Positions 44,587 to 53,705 of a stretch of 64,000 nucleotides of DNA are shown piece after piece. How positions within the stretch are numbered: position 1 is the stretch's first letter; each line of letters begins with the position of its first letter. The translations under genes and the position numbers were made by a program. Origin of the DNA: Gemmobacter fulvus (GTDB lineage: Bacteria; Pseudomonadota; Alphaproteobacteria; Rhodobacterales; Rhodobacteraceae); the NCBI RefSeq assembly GCF_018798885.1, contig NZ_CP076364.1:124001-188000 (forward strand), in the 5' to 3' direction. A model generated the notes under the pieces. It did not search any database. It was given only the letters and a program-made list of their open reading frames with translations, and had not been told where the DNA came from.

Positions 44587-46056
44587 ATGGAAAGTCCACA
44601 TGGTGCAATGTCGTATGATGGATCACTCGCAGAGGGACCGGTCGGCAACAAGCTGACCGGGAAACTCGGTGTTGGCGAAATCGTGCTCATGGTGGTCGCG
44701 ACCGCCTCGCCCTTGGCCGTGATGGTGGCGAACCTTCCGCTCATCGTCTTGCTGGGGAACGGACCGGCGGCGCCGGTCGATGCGCTCATCGCCATGATCA
44801 TCATGCTGCTCTTCACGGTCGGGTTCATTTCGATGTCGCGCTACATCAAGAACTCCGGGGCCTTCTACGCCTATATCCAAAAGGGTCTGGGGCGGATTAC
44901 CGGGCTTGGGTCGGCGACCCTGGCCTTGTGCTCCTACTCCTTGATCCTGATCGCGATCGAGGGGTTCTTCGGCTATGCGCTGGCGGACACGCTGAAGACT
45001 TTCCTCGGGATCGAGATTCCCTGGCAGGTCCTGTCGCTCGCCATCGTCGCGGTCGTCGGCTATTTCGGATACCGCCATATCGAACTGAGCGCCAAGGTGC
45101 TGGGCATCGCGCTTATCCTCGAGATCCTGATCGTGATCGCCGTCGATTTCGCTGTGATCTCGCAACAGGGCCTTGCCGCCCTTGATACGCGGGTTTTCGC
45201 GCTCGAGACGATCACCTCGGGCTCTCCCGGCTTCGGGATCATGTTCGCGATCTTCTGCTTCATCGGTTTCGAGGCCACGGTGGTCTTCCGGGAAGAGGCC
45301 CGCGACCCCGAGCGGACCATTCCCATCGCCACCTATGCCGCCGCCATCGGCGTCGGGATCTTCTATTTCGTCTCGATGTGGTGCTTCGTGGGCGGTGTCG
45401 GCTTCGACCGCGTCCTGCCCTTCGCCGAAGAACACCCGGGGGATGTCTATCTGTTGGTCAGCGAGCAGTTCCTCGGCACTGCGGCCAAGGACGCGATGCA
45501 GCTTCTGCTGATCACCAGCCTCTTCGCGGTCGTTCTGTCGCTGCACAATGTCGTCGTCCGCTACACGTACATCCTGGGCAGCTACGGCGCCTTCCCGCGG
45601 TTCCTCTCCGACATCCACCCCCGGAACGGCTCGCCGCACAAGGCTTCGCTGGTGCAGACGCTGTGTTCCCTTGCCGTTCTGGCCGTCGTCATGGCAATCG
45701 GGCTGGACCCCGTCACCCAAGTATACGCCTGGGGGGCAACCGCCGGAACCATCGGCTACATGTTCCTCCTCGCGCTGACCTGCGTAGGCGTTCTGGTGTT
45801 CTTCGCCAGTACGGATGGCGGCACCTCACGCTGGGTCTCCGTTGTCGCCCCCCTCGGTGCCCTGGCCGGTATCCTGTTCTGCATCTGGATTGCGATCGAC
45901 AACCTTCCCACGCTCGTCGGTGGTGAAAATCCCTATCCAATCGCATTCGGGATCGCGCTCACCATTGCCGCGAGCTTCTTGGTTGGGGTGATCATGGCGG
46001 CATTCATCCGCGCCCGTAGGCCGGAGCGCTATCTGGAACTCAAGGCGCTGACCTAG
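44587..46056 (+). CDS. APC-superfamily amino acid/amine permease
   Basis: A 489-residue inner-membrane protein with about 12 hydrophobic segments. The N-terminus has the APC consensus in KLGVGEIVLMVVATASPLAVM; FSMSRY-like ISMSRYIKNSGAFYAYIQKGLG marks helix 3; IMFAIFCFIGFEATVVFREEARDPERTIP is the characteristic helix 6 to loop motif with the acidic pair. These transporters import amino acids or amines with H+ or by exchange. It follows the P-protein genes by 157 bp and is preceded by GGGAG near ATG 44587. Its position implies that it brings in the operon's substrate. Confidence 0.88.
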   Translation: MESPHGAMSYDGSLAEGPVGNKLTGKLGVGEIVLMVVATASPLAVMVANLPLIVLLGNGPAAPVDALIAMIIMLLFTVGFISMSRYIKNSGAFYAYIQKGLGRITGLGSATLALCSYSLILIAIEGFFGYALADTLKTFLGIEIPWQVLSLAIVAVVGYFGYRHIELSAKVLGIALILEILIVIAVDFAVISQQGLAALDTRVFALETITSGSPGFGIMFAIFCFIGFEATVVFREEARDPERTIPIATYAAAIGVGIFYFVSMWCFVGGVGFDRVLPFAEEHPGDVYLLVSEQFLGTAAKDAMQLLLITSLFAVVLSLHNVVVRYTYILGSYGAFPRFLSDIHPRNGSPHKASLVQTLCSLAVLAVVMAIGLDPVTQVYAWGATAGTIGYMFLLALTCVGVLVFFASTDGGTSRWVSVVAPLGALAGILFCIWIAIDNLPTLVGGENPYPIAFGIALTIAASFLVGVIMAAFIRARRPERYLELKALT

Positions 46057-46148
46057 TGCCGGGGCTGTCAGGGGGCCCGCCTCGTATCCCTTGTCAATTG
46101 CGGGGCAGGTCCCGGTTCTCACCAACAGATGAATACCTGAGGTATCCT

Positions 46149-46928
46149 ATGATTTTTGAAGGAAAAACCGTCGCCATCACCGGTGCGGCAGGAGGCATTG
46201 GTACCGGCCTGTGCCGACAGTTCGGCCGGGCTGGCGCAAGCGTCGCCTTGATGGATCTCGATCGGATAGCGCTCGACAAGACCTGTGACGCGTTGAAGGC
46301 CGAGGGAATTGCGGCCGAGGCATTCATAACCGACGTGTCGGACCTCGATTCAGTCCGGCGAGCCGTGGCTGGCACGGTCGAAGCCTTTGGAAGCCTAGAC
46401 GTGATGTGCTGCAACGCCGCGATCTTCCCGATCTCGACCATCGAGGACACGCTCCCGGAAACCTGGGACAGGTGCATGGCGGTCAACACCAGGGGGGCCT
46501 TTTTCTGCGTGCAGGCCGCTCTGCCCCACCTGCGCAAGAGCGGTGCGGGGCGCGTGGTTCTGACCTCCTCGATCACCGGCGCCGTCACGGGTATCCCGTC
46601 GTTCGCCCATTATGCCGCGAGCAAGGCGGCTTTGCTTGGGTTCATGCGCGGTGCGGTCATCGAGCTTGCGCGGGACGGGATCACGGTGAACGCGGTTCTG
46701 CCCGGCGTGGTCGAGACCGAAGCGCTCAAGCTGCTGGGCGAGGAATTTGCGACCAACGCCCGCGCCATTATCCCGGTGCACAGGCTCGGGCAGCCGGAAG
46801 ACATCGCCAATGCCGCGATGTTCTTTGCCAGCCCTGCTTCCGGCTTCGTGACCGGACAATCCCTGATCGTCGACGGCGGCCAGGTTCTTCCTGAAACACC
46901 GGACGGCGTCTTGCCGCCCCGGCAATAG
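46149..46928 (+). CDS. Short-chain dehydrogenase/reductase
   Basis: A 259-residue classical SDR. TGAAGGIG near residue 11 is the NAD(P)-binding motif; an Asp ending beta-2 (ALMDLD) favours NAD(H); CNAA is the NNAG-type block; catalytic Ser lies in LTSSITG and the Tyr-x3-Lys in YAASK; the C-terminus has the usual VDGGQ. ATG 46149 follows GAGG; the longer frame from 46056 is not supported. In this operon it could oxidise an alcohol or hydroxy-acid intermediate, or the aldehyde's reduced form; the exact step is inferred. Confidence 0.88.
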   Translation: MIFEGKTVAITGAAGGIGTGLCRQFGRAGASVALMDLDRIALDKTCDALKAEGIAAEAFITDVSDLDSVRRAVAGTVEAFGSLDVMCCNAAIFPISTIEDTLPETWDRCMAVNTRGAFFCVQAALPHLRKSGAGRVVLTSSITGAVTGIPSFAHYAASKAALLGFMRGAVIELARDGITVNAVLPGVVETEALKLLGEEFATNARAIIPVHRLGQPEDIANAAMFFASPASGFVTGQSLIVDGGQVLPETPDGVLPPRQ

Positions 46929-46946
46929 ACGCAGGCGACGATGCGA

Positions 46947-46978
46947 GGGTGGCGCCCCCCTGGAGGGGGCGGCCACCC
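46947..46978. other. Perfect GC hairpin between the SDR and ligase genes
   Basis: GGGTGGCGCCCCC and its reverse complement-like partner GGGGGCGGCCACCC enclose a short TGGA loop. There is no T-run, so it is more likely an mRNA-processing or stability element than a terminator. Confidence 0.4.
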
Positions 46979-47006
46979 ACAGCGGCAAAGTCATGGAGGA
47001 GCACAA

Positions 47007-48650
47007 ATGCCCGAAGCAGGAAGAATGCCCAACATCTATAAGAGCGGCCTTGAGGCCAACGCCGCGAACTACGTGCCTCTGACGCCTGTGAACTTCATGG
47101 AACGGGCCTCGTTTGTACACCCGGATGCGCTTGCCGTTATCCATGGAAACGTGCGGCGCACCTGGTCCGAAACGTATCAGCGGACGCGGCGACTTGCATC
47201 TGCGCTACAGCGACATGGGGTTGCGACGGGCGAAACCGTTTCGATTATCGCGACGAACATTCCCGAAATGTTCGAAGTTCATTTCGGTGTGCCGATGGCC
47301 GGGGCTGTGCTGAACGCGATCAATACGCGCCTTGATGCGGCGGCCATTGCCTTCATCCTCGATCACGCGGAAACTAGGGTTCTGTTCGTCGATCCCGAGT
47401 TCTCCGGCCTTGCGCAGGAGGCGATTGCCCTGGCCTCCCGCACCGACCTGCTGGTGATCGACATCGAAGACCCCTGTTTCGGTGAAGGCACCAGAATGGG
47501 AGCGATGACCTACGCGGCCCTGCTGGACAGCGGCGACCCCGATTTCGTCTGGGAGGGACCGGCCTCCGAATGGGACGCCATCGCGCTCAACTACACCTCG
47601 GGCACGACGGGCGATCCCAAAGGAGTCGTCTACAGCCATCGAGGCGCCTATCTGAATGCCATTTCGCATATCGTCGACTGGGGGATGGCGCAGCACAGCG
47701 TCTATCTGTGGACGCTTCCCATGTTCCATTGCAACGGCTGGTGTTTCCCCTGGACCATTGCGGCAAATGCCGGGGTCAATGTCTGCCTGCGCGCCGTGCG
47801 CGACTCGTCGATCTTTCACTTGATCAGGGATGAGGGTGTCACCCATTTCTGCGGCGCGCCCATCGTGCTGAACATGCTCGCGAATGCTTCGGGTGACCTT
47901 GCAAGACCCAGCCATGGCGTCAAGGTCATGACGGCCGGTGCCCCGCCGCCGCCCGCAGTGATCCAGAAGGTCGAGGAGATGGGGTTCGAGGTCACGCATG
48001 TCTACGGTCTGACCGAAGTCTATGGTCCGGCGGTCATCAGCGTGTGGAAGACCCGATGGGACCGTCTTGGTGCCGCAGAACGGGCGCGGCTCAAGGCTAG
48101 GCAGGGTGTCGGGAACACCGCGCTGAGCGGGATAATGGTCGCCGATCCCGACACGCTGGAACGCCTGCCATCGGACGGTCAAAGCCTGGGCGAGATTTTC
48201 CTTCGCGGAAACAACGTCATGTGCGGGTATCTGAAGAATGCCTCAGCAACGCGGAAAAGCTTCAGGGGGGGCTGGTTCGCCTCGGGTGACCTTGGGGTCA
48301 TGCACCCGGACGGCTATCTTGAGCTGAAGGATCGTTCGAAAGACATTATCATATCCGGCGGCGAAAACATCTCCTCCGTCGAGATCGAGAACGTCCTGTA
48401 CCAGCATCCCGATGTCCTGGAGGCCGCAGTGGTTGCGCGGCCCGACGACAAATGGGGAGAAACGCCTTGCGCTTTCGTCACGCTGAAAGCCGGTAGGGAC
48501 GTCAGCCCTGACGATATCATCCGTTTTTGCCGCGCAAATATGGCGGGATTCAAGATACCCAAAACCGTGATTTTCGGGCCGCTCCCCAAGACATCGACCG
48601 GGAAGATCCAGAAATTCGTTCTGCGCGAAACCGCGCGCGCGGTTCCCTGA
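47007..48650 (+). CDS. Acyl-CoA ligase (AMP-forming, AlkK/medium-chain-like)
   Basis: A 547-residue member of the ANL superfamily that activates a carboxylic acid with ATP to the acyl-AMP and then CoA ester. Motifs: A3 YTSGTTGDPKGVVYSHRG, A5 YGLTEVYGP, A7 FASGDLGVMHPDGY, A8 RSKDIIISGGENISSVEIE and A10 with the catalytic lysine in KTSTGKIQK. PMFHCNGWCFPW is the medium-chain/AlkK-type substrate-pocket segment. ATG 47007 lies six bases after GGAGGA. It probably converts the acid released by oxidation of the amine-derived aldehyde into a CoA thioester for further breakdown. Confidence 0.87.
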   Translation: MPEAGRMPNIYKSGLEANAANYVPLTPVNFMERASFVHPDALAVIHGNVRRTWSETYQRTRRLASALQRHGVATGETVSIIATNIPEMFEVHFGVPMAGAVLNAINTRLDAAAIAFILDHAETRVLFVDPEFSGLAQEAIALASRTDLLVIDIEDPCFGEGTRMGAMTYAALLDSGDPDFVWEGPASEWDAIALNYTSGTTGDPKGVVYSHRGAYLNAISHIVDWGMAQHSVYLWTLPMFHCNGWCFPWTIAANAGVNVCLRAVRDSSIFHLIRDEGVTHFCGAPIVLNMLANASGDLARPSHGVKVMTAGAPPPPAVIQKVEEMGFEVTHVYGLTEVYGPAVISVWKTRWDRLGAAERARLKARQGVGNTALSGIMVADPDTLERLPSDGQSLGEIFLRGNNVMCGYLKNASATRKSFRGGWFASGDLGVMHPDGYLELKDRSKDIIISGGENISSVEIENVLYQHPDVLEAAVVARPDDKWGETPCAFVTLKAGRDVSPDDIIRFCRANMAGFKIPKTVIFGPLPKTSTGKIQKFVLRETARAVP

Positions 48651-48782
48651 GCCGGAGGGACCGATCAAAGCCTGAAACACAAGTAGACCAGACGGGCGGC
48701 GGACTTCTCGCGGCGTCGCGGCCCGCCAGTCCTCAATTGTCATCCGCCGCCGCAAGGGCGGCGAGCCAGGAGACTTGACCCC

Positions 48783-50777
48783 ATGAATGACATGACAAAG
48801 ACCTGCGGCGACACCAAGCCCGCGCTCCATCCGCTTGATCCCTTGACACTGGAGGAGCTGTGCCGGGCCGGTGACATCCTGCGCCGTGACAAGCGGCTGG
48901 GCGAAACCGCCCGCTTCCCCTACCTCATGCTGAACGAGCCGGCGAAAGCGGAAGTTCTGGCGCATCGACCGGGCCAGACGTTCCGACGTGAAGCCTATGC
49001 CCTTGTCCTCGACCGGGCAAGCGAAGAGACCCACGAGGCGATTGTCGATCTCGGGACGAACACCATCCTTTCCTGGACGCGGCTTGACATAGAGGCGCGG
49101 GGCCAGGCCCCCATCATGATCGAGGAATTCGACAGCTGCGTGGACATCGTGCGCGCAGATCCGGACTGGCGCGCCGCGGTGGCACGTCGGGGCCTGAGCG
49201 ACGCGGATATCGACCGGATCCAGATCGACCCCTGGTCCTTCGGGCATTTCGGCGACGAGGAGAAGTTCCGGGGCAAGCGGCTAATGCGCGGTGTGGCTTT
49301 CCATCGCGGGAAGATGACCGACAACGGTTATGCCCACCCGATCGAGGGGCTGGTGGCGATCATCGATCTGAATGCGGGCAAGGTGGTCGAATTGCTGGAC
49401 GACGGAGCAGATGTGCCGGTGCCGCAGGTGCTGCACAACTACGATACCCCTTCGCTCGGCGCCCCGCGGGAGGGCCTGAAGCCGCTGCACATTGTGCAGC
49501 CCGAAGGCGTCAGTTTCGAGATTGAGGGCTGGAACGTGCGCTGGCAGAACTGGAATTTCCGGGTCGGCTTCACCCCGCGCGAGGGGCTGGTCCTGCATCA
49601 ACTCGGCTACGAAGACAAGGGTCGGCTCCGCCCCATCCTGTATCGCGCCAGCGTGACGGATATGGGCGTGCCCTATTCCGACAATGCCCTGAACCATTTC
49701 TGGAAATGCGCCTTTGACGGAGGCGAGTACGGGCTGGGCCGCCTCGCCAATCAGCTCGAACTTGGCTGCGATTGCCTCGGTGCGATCCGCTACTTCGACT
49801 TTCCGACGGTCGATGACTGCGGCCAGCCGTTCACGCTGAAAAATGCCGTCTGCATGCACGAGGAAGATTACGGAACACTCTGGAAACACTACGAGTTCCG
49901 TACGGGTGTCTATGAGCTGCGCCGGTCGCGCCGCCTGGTGATCAGCTTCTTCTGCACCGTCGCGAATTATGATTACGGCTTCTACTGGTACCTGTACCAG
50001 GACGGCACGATCCAGCTTGAGGCGAAGCTGACGGGTATTATCCAGACCGCTGCCGTCACACCGGGCAAGGCTCCCGCCGGCGGATTGGTCACGCCCGAAA
50101 TCTATGGCCCGACCCACCAGCACTTCTTCTCAGCACGCCTCGACATGATGGTGGACGGGCTGCGGAACTCCGTCGTCGAGACCGAGTTCTCACCCAAGCC
50201 GCAGGGCGAAGACAACGTCTGGGGCAATGTCTTCAACGTCTCCAGCCGCACCCTGGCGACCGAATCCGAAGCTGCGCGCGAGGCGGACGGCGCCAGGGGG
50301 CGCTACTGGAAAATCATCAATCCCAACGTCACCAATTCTGTCGGCGGACACCCCGGCTACAAACTGGTCGCCGAACACAACCCGGTCATTCTGGCGCAGC
50401 CCGAAAGTCCCATGGGCCGCCGCGCCGGCTTTGCCCAGAAGCATCTCTGGGTGACGCCCTACGACCCCCAGGAGCGCTATGGCTCCGGTGAATTCCCCAA
50501 CCAGAACCCCGGCGACGGCCTGCCGGTCTGGACGCAGAAGGATCGGGCGATCGAGGACGAGGATATCGTGGTCTGGCACACCTTCGGCCATACTCATGTC
50601 TGCAAGCCTGAGGATTTTCCGGTCATGCCTGTGATGTATGTAGGCTTCAAGCTGATGCCGAACGGCTTCTTTGACGGAAATCCGGCCATGGACCTGCCTG
50701 GTGCGCGGGATGCGCGAAGCGTGATTGCGGACGACGGCCGTACGGCTGGCGGCTGCTGCATGGCTGACGGCAAGTGA
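48783..50777 (+). CDS. Copper/topaquinone primary-amine oxidase
   Basis: A 664-residue copper amine oxidase without a signal peptide, hence probably cytoplasmic. Tyr396 in NYDYG is the residue that becomes topaquinone; Asp312 in FDGGEYGLG is the catalytic base; His445 and His447 in HQHFF are copper ligands and the third lies in FGHTHVCKPEDFPVMP near the end. It oxidises RCH2NH2 with O2 and water to the aldehyde, ammonia and H2O2. N2 and N3 domains precede the catalytic beta-sandwich, as in the standard family. Its place after the P-protein-like genes suggests oxidation of an amine produced or taken up by this cluster. Confidence 0.92.
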   Translation: MNDMTKTCGDTKPALHPLDPLTLEELCRAGDILRRDKRLGETARFPYLMLNEPAKAEVLAHRPGQTFRREAYALVLDRASEETHEAIVDLGTNTILSWTRLDIEARGQAPIMIEEFDSCVDIVRADPDWRAAVARRGLSDADIDRIQIDPWSFGHFGDEEKFRGKRLMRGVAFHRGKMTDNGYAHPIEGLVAIIDLNAGKVVELLDDGADVPVPQVLHNYDTPSLGAPREGLKPLHIVQPEGVSFEIEGWNVRWQNWNFRVGFTPREGLVLHQLGYEDKGRLRPILYRASVTDMGVPYSDNALNHFWKCAFDGGEYGLGRLANQLELGCDCLGAIRYFDFPTVDDCGQPFTLKNAVCMHEEDYGTLWKHYEFRTGVYELRRSRRLVISFFCTVANYDYGFYWYLYQDGTIQLEAKLTGIIQTAAVTPGKAPAGGLVTPEIYGPTHQHFFSARLDMMVDGLRNSVVETEFSPKPQGEDNVWGNVFNVSSRTLATESEAAREADGARGRYWKIINPNVTNSVGGHPGYKLVAEHNPVILAQPESPMGRRAGFAQKHLWVTPYDPQERYGSGEFPNQNPGDGLPVWTQKDRAIEDEDIVVWHTFGHTHVCKPEDFPVMPVMYVGFKLMPNGFFDGNPAMDLPGARDARSVIADDGRTAGGCCMADGK

Positions 50778-50836
50778 GGTCATTCCGGGCGCAGGGCCCT
50801 TCAGGCTCTTCGCCCGGATCTAGCTGGAGATGGCTC

Positions 50837-51553
50837 ATGGTCTTGTTCCTTCCGATCGCCGCCGAATGGGCCGGTCTTCTGGTACTGCTTTTCTGGGTCC
50901 TGCGCTCGGCCCCCGCGGGCGCGTTGCGGATCGGCCCGACCCTTGGCGCGGCTCTGTTGCTCGTAATCGGGATGGCACCCCAGCTTGACGACTATGCGCG
51001 CCATTCGGTGCTGCTGCACGCACTGCAGAGCGGTGTGATCCACCAGATAGTCCCCGTGATCCTTGCGGTCCTGGGCTTTCGTCCCGGAGCGCGCGTCTTT
51101 GCCCGCTTGGGCTCGGAAGCGGCCGACCGGGTCGTTGTTGCGCTCGGGCTTGGCCATATTGTCATGGCTTTCCTGTGGGTCTGGCCGCCGCTGCATCTGC
51201 CGCTGATGCAGAGTGCCGTTCTCTATTCCGCAATGAAATGGGCGATGGCGCTCACCGGGCTTCTTTTCTGGTGCGCCATCCCGGCCCGTGTCGGTCGCAG
51301 GATTCCTGTTCTCCTCACAGCCTTACCCCAGGCAGCGGTGGGGTTGCTTCTCGTGGTCTTGCCTCCGCTCTACCCGATGATCTGTATAACAATGCCGAAC
51401 TCTATCCTGCCCCTGGACTGGATGCTCGCCCTCGACGCAACCGCCGATCAGTCAGCCGGCGGAGCAGTGTTGTTGTTGGTCGCCCTCGTCTGCCCTCGGG
51501 GCAGCCGAAACGTGGCGGGCGCGACGAATGCCGACCTGGCGGTACGGCGCTGA
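50837..51553 (+). CDS. CtaG-like (caa3 assembly factor type) membrane protein
   Basis: A 238-residue membrane protein with six or seven hydrophobic segments. The pattern of paired His near ARHSVLLHALQSGVIHQIVP resembles the Caa3_CtaG family, linked to copper delivery and oxidase assembly. ATG 50837 follows GGAG by seven bases; a GTG at 50774 overlapping the amine oxidase stop is the alternative and would imply translational coupling. I infer that it may help supply copper to the amine oxidase, but the family call is moderate. Confidence 0.55.
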   Translation: MVLFLPIAAEWAGLLVLLFWVLRSAPAGALRIGPTLGAALLLVIGMAPQLDDYARHSVLLHALQSGVIHQIVPVILAVLGFRPGARVFARLGSEAADRVVVALGLGHIVMAFLWVWPPLHLPLMQSAVLYSAMKWAMALTGLLFWCAIPARVGRRIPVLLTALPQAAVGLLLVVLPPLYPMICITMPNSILPLDWMLALDATADQSAGGAVLLLVALVCPRGSRNVAGATNADLAVRR

Positions 51554-52113
51554 GCGTCTCGACCTTCCAGCGGGTGCTCGGTCAACGGAAGGGGCCGCAG
51601 CGAACAACCGCCATGGCGAACGTTCGATCTCTGTTCCGCCTTAACTAACTCCACCGGCGTCGAAGTATTGCGGTCGACACCTGGCTCTATTGATGGCGTG
51701 GATGGCATAAGTACACTGCGCTTTCCATTCTGTCCCGGCGCGTCGGGAGTGTGAGGAGTTCAATGAACAGTAAGGGCAAAGGATCGACAATATCCGGGTC
51801 AGAGAAAGCAGTATTTGTGCTGGAGCCAACGAGCTCGGTGTGTTGATCTGCTTCTGATCCGCGCAACGCCATACCTGCCCGCGGCTGTATCAATCGCCAC
51901 AACGAGAGGGCTGATACATGACCGCATCCACTACACCAAGTGGGCCGATGCCTTCGGGGTCGACCGCTACGGCTCCGAGATCATCGTGGAGAGGGTCGGC
52001 TTCCTGAGCCGCTCGAAGTCTGGTGAAGGCGAAGACCCTGAACTGCTCGACCACGAGGATCGATTTTCGGGCTGAGACCCCACAGATGAGACCCGGCCTT
52101 GGCACAAAGACTC
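51554..52113. other. Intergenic region between the catabolic operon and the toxin-antitoxin pair
   Basis: About 560 bp. A ~70-codon frame ending near 52075 (RIHYTKWADAFGVDRYGSEI) has fair codon use and may be a fragment of a broken gene, but it has no good start and no recognisable family. Nothing else is evident. Confidence 0.4.
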
Positions 52114-52413
52114 TCAGCCGTTTGGAAACAGGATCGCTTCGACGTCCATCGCGCCGTTCAGCACGTGCAGGATCACAATCCGGTCCTCTGCAATGCAATA
52201 GAAAATCAGATACCGGCCATGAACCCGGCGACGCACACCGTGGTGCTCATAGCGTGGGATGATTGGCCAGGCCTCCGGCGTGTCCGCCAGTTCCAAGCAG
52301 CTGCGGGAAAGCTCTCGCACGAAACTCAGTGCCCGGGCCGGATTGTCTTGAGCGATGTAGTCGCCAATCGCTTCGAGATCAGCTTCTGCCGCAGCGGTAA
52401 GTTCGACGATCAT
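52114..52413 (-). CDS. parE: RelE/ParE-family toxin
   Basis: A 99-residue protein: VELTAAAEADLEAIGDYIA (N-terminal helix), RELSRSCLELADTPEAWP, then the conserved GVRRRVHGRYLIFYCIAED strand pair and IVILHVLNG. ParE-type toxins poison DNA gyrase; others of this fold cut ribosome-bound mRNA. The gene overlaps the antitoxin gene by 4 bp (52410-52413), the standard arrangement, antitoxin first. A plasmid-stabilisation function is likely. Confidence 0.85.
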   Translation of the reverse strand: MIVELTAAAEADLEAIGDYIAQDNPARALSFVRELSRSCLELADTPEAWPIIPRYEHHGVRRRVHGRYLIFYCIAEDRIVILHVLNGAMDVEAILFPNG

Positions 52414-52667
52414 TCCGCTGGGCGACCCATGGCATGATACTTGGCCTCCAGCCGCGCAAAAATCTCTTTTGCCGGTTTGGTGCGCCCAGCTTCGGCATCC
52501 GCGATGCCCTTGGCAAGGGCCTGATCCAATACGGCGAGTCTAGCCTCGCGTTCCTGAATCAGGCGAATGCCTTCACGCAGGACTTCACTCTTGGAGTTGT
52601 AGCGTCCGGTCTCAACCAGCTTCGTGACGAAGCTTTCAAGCTGCGATCCAAGGTCTGCGCTGATCAT
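52410..52667 (-). CDS. parD: ParD-type ribbon-helix-helix antitoxin
   Basis: An 85-residue antitoxin: MISADLGSQLESFVTKLVETGRYNSKSEVLREGIRLI is split by a turn into the beta strand and two helices of the RHH dimer, followed by a C-terminal toxin-binding tail (ADAEAGRTKPAKEIFARLEA). ATG 52667 or 52670 follows GGAGG closely. As a ParD protein it should neutralise the toxin and repress the operon. The frame extends to 52694 without better support. Confidence 0.85.
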   Translation of the reverse strand: MISADLGSQLESFVTKLVETGRYNSKSEVLREGIRLIQEREARLAVLDQALAKGIADAEAGRTKPAKEIFARLEAKYHAMGRPAE

Positions 52668-52749
52668 CATGGCCTCCAGAGTGTCCTTCGTCATAGATGG
52701 CAGGCCTGATAATAGTTATCAAGTCTGCTGAACCCAGGGGGAAACATGT

Positions 52750-52995
52750 TCATCCGCCAAGGCGCGACCGCGACTGCAAAAATGGCAATTCAATCACGAC
52801 CAAGGCGTTCTTCGCCCGCCGCTTGTTGGGCGTGTACCAGACGGTCTTGCGCTCGCCTGTCTGGCTGAACTCATAGGTCACCCCGAGGATCGTCTCGCGA
52901 CGATCCGGATCGAGCATCCATTCGACGGGCGTGCCGATGTCGAATTCAGACGGCAGGGTGGCGCGCGCGAGGGCGGGGGTTTCTGTGCTGGTCAT
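52750..52995 (-). CDS. Small unknown protein, third gene of the virC-like cluster
   Basis: An 81-residue protein with a central beta-rich portion (PVEWMLDPDRRETILGVTYE, RKTVWYTPNKRRAKNALVVIELP). No family recognised. Its start overlaps the stop of the VirC2-like gene by 4 bp (52992-52995), so it is coupled to virC1/virC2 and may assist transfer or partition. It is probably the last gene of this operon. Confidence 0.65.
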   Translation of the reverse strand: MTSTETPALARATLPSEFDIGTPVEWMLDPDRRETILGVTYEFSQTGERKTVWYTPNKRRAKNALVVIELPFLQSRSRLGG

Positions 52996-53705
52996 TGTTC
53001 GTCTCCCTCATTTGTTGTCTGAATATTCGCCTTGATGAGCGCCACGTCGAACGCCTCCTGGAACCGCGCGCGGTAGGCGGGGCCCATGGCACGCGCCAAT
53101 CCAAGGATGCCAAGTGGGTCATGAATTTTCGCAAGGTCAGCTGCGAACTGCGGCCGCAAGGTCAAGGTCACGCTAGTCGGATGCTTGCCGCGTGCGCCAC
53201 GGGACTCCTCGACATCCGGCATCCCATCACGTTCCCAATCGTCGAAGACCTGATCGCGCAGACCTTGGGCAACGCGGCGGATCAGGAATTGTACTGAGCA
53301 CCGTGCAGCCGTCGCCCAAGCTTCCGCCAGCCGCGCCTGCCGGGTGGTCAGCGACAATGCGACATGGACTACATGCCCGCGCGCTGGTGATCCAGTTGCA
53401 ATACCAGCCACCTTCGTATCCGAAGCCCTCTGGCCAATGAAAACCTTCTTCTCGTCCCGGAACTCTTCCTTGGGCCCAAAGGGTCTGACGCTGACTTCGC
53501 CTGCGTTGCCATTTGGCGTGGCCGTAGCCGTAATCGCAGCTGACAAAGGCACCGGCTCTGACTGAGCGTCAATCGAAGCCTTCGGCACTGGGATTGCCCG
53601 ACCAGCGTTATCGCTCGCGCCAGAGCTCCCGCCAAACCCCAACTTTGCCGAAAACCCTGCGTCCTGCCGGATGATCCGCATCATGTCCTTGCGCTGCGCC
53701 ATCAT
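52992..53705 (-). CDS. virC2: VirC2-like conjugal-transfer protein
   Basis: A 237-residue protein resembling VirC2. After a low-complexity ~100 residue leader, the C-terminal half contains the double ribbon-helix-helix-like region HVALSLTTRQARLAEAWATA, CSVQFLIRRVAQGLRDQ and SVTLTLRPQFAADLAKI. VirC2 binds overdrive-type DNA next to the transfer origin and with VirC1 raises transfer frequency. It overlaps virC1 by 4 bp. Call based on the pairing and pattern. Confidence 0.65.
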   Translation of the reverse strand: MMAQRKDMMRIIRQDAGFSAKLGFGGSSGASDNAGRAIPVPKASIDAQSEPVPLSAAITATATPNGNAGEVSVRPFGPKEEFRDEKKVFIGQRASDTKVAGIATGSPARGHVVHVALSLTTRQARLAEAWATAARCSVQFLIRRVAQGLRDQVFDDWERDGMPDVEESRGARGKHPTSVTLTLRPQFAADLAKIHDPLGILGLARAMGPAYRARFQEAFDVALIKANIQTTNEGDEQ

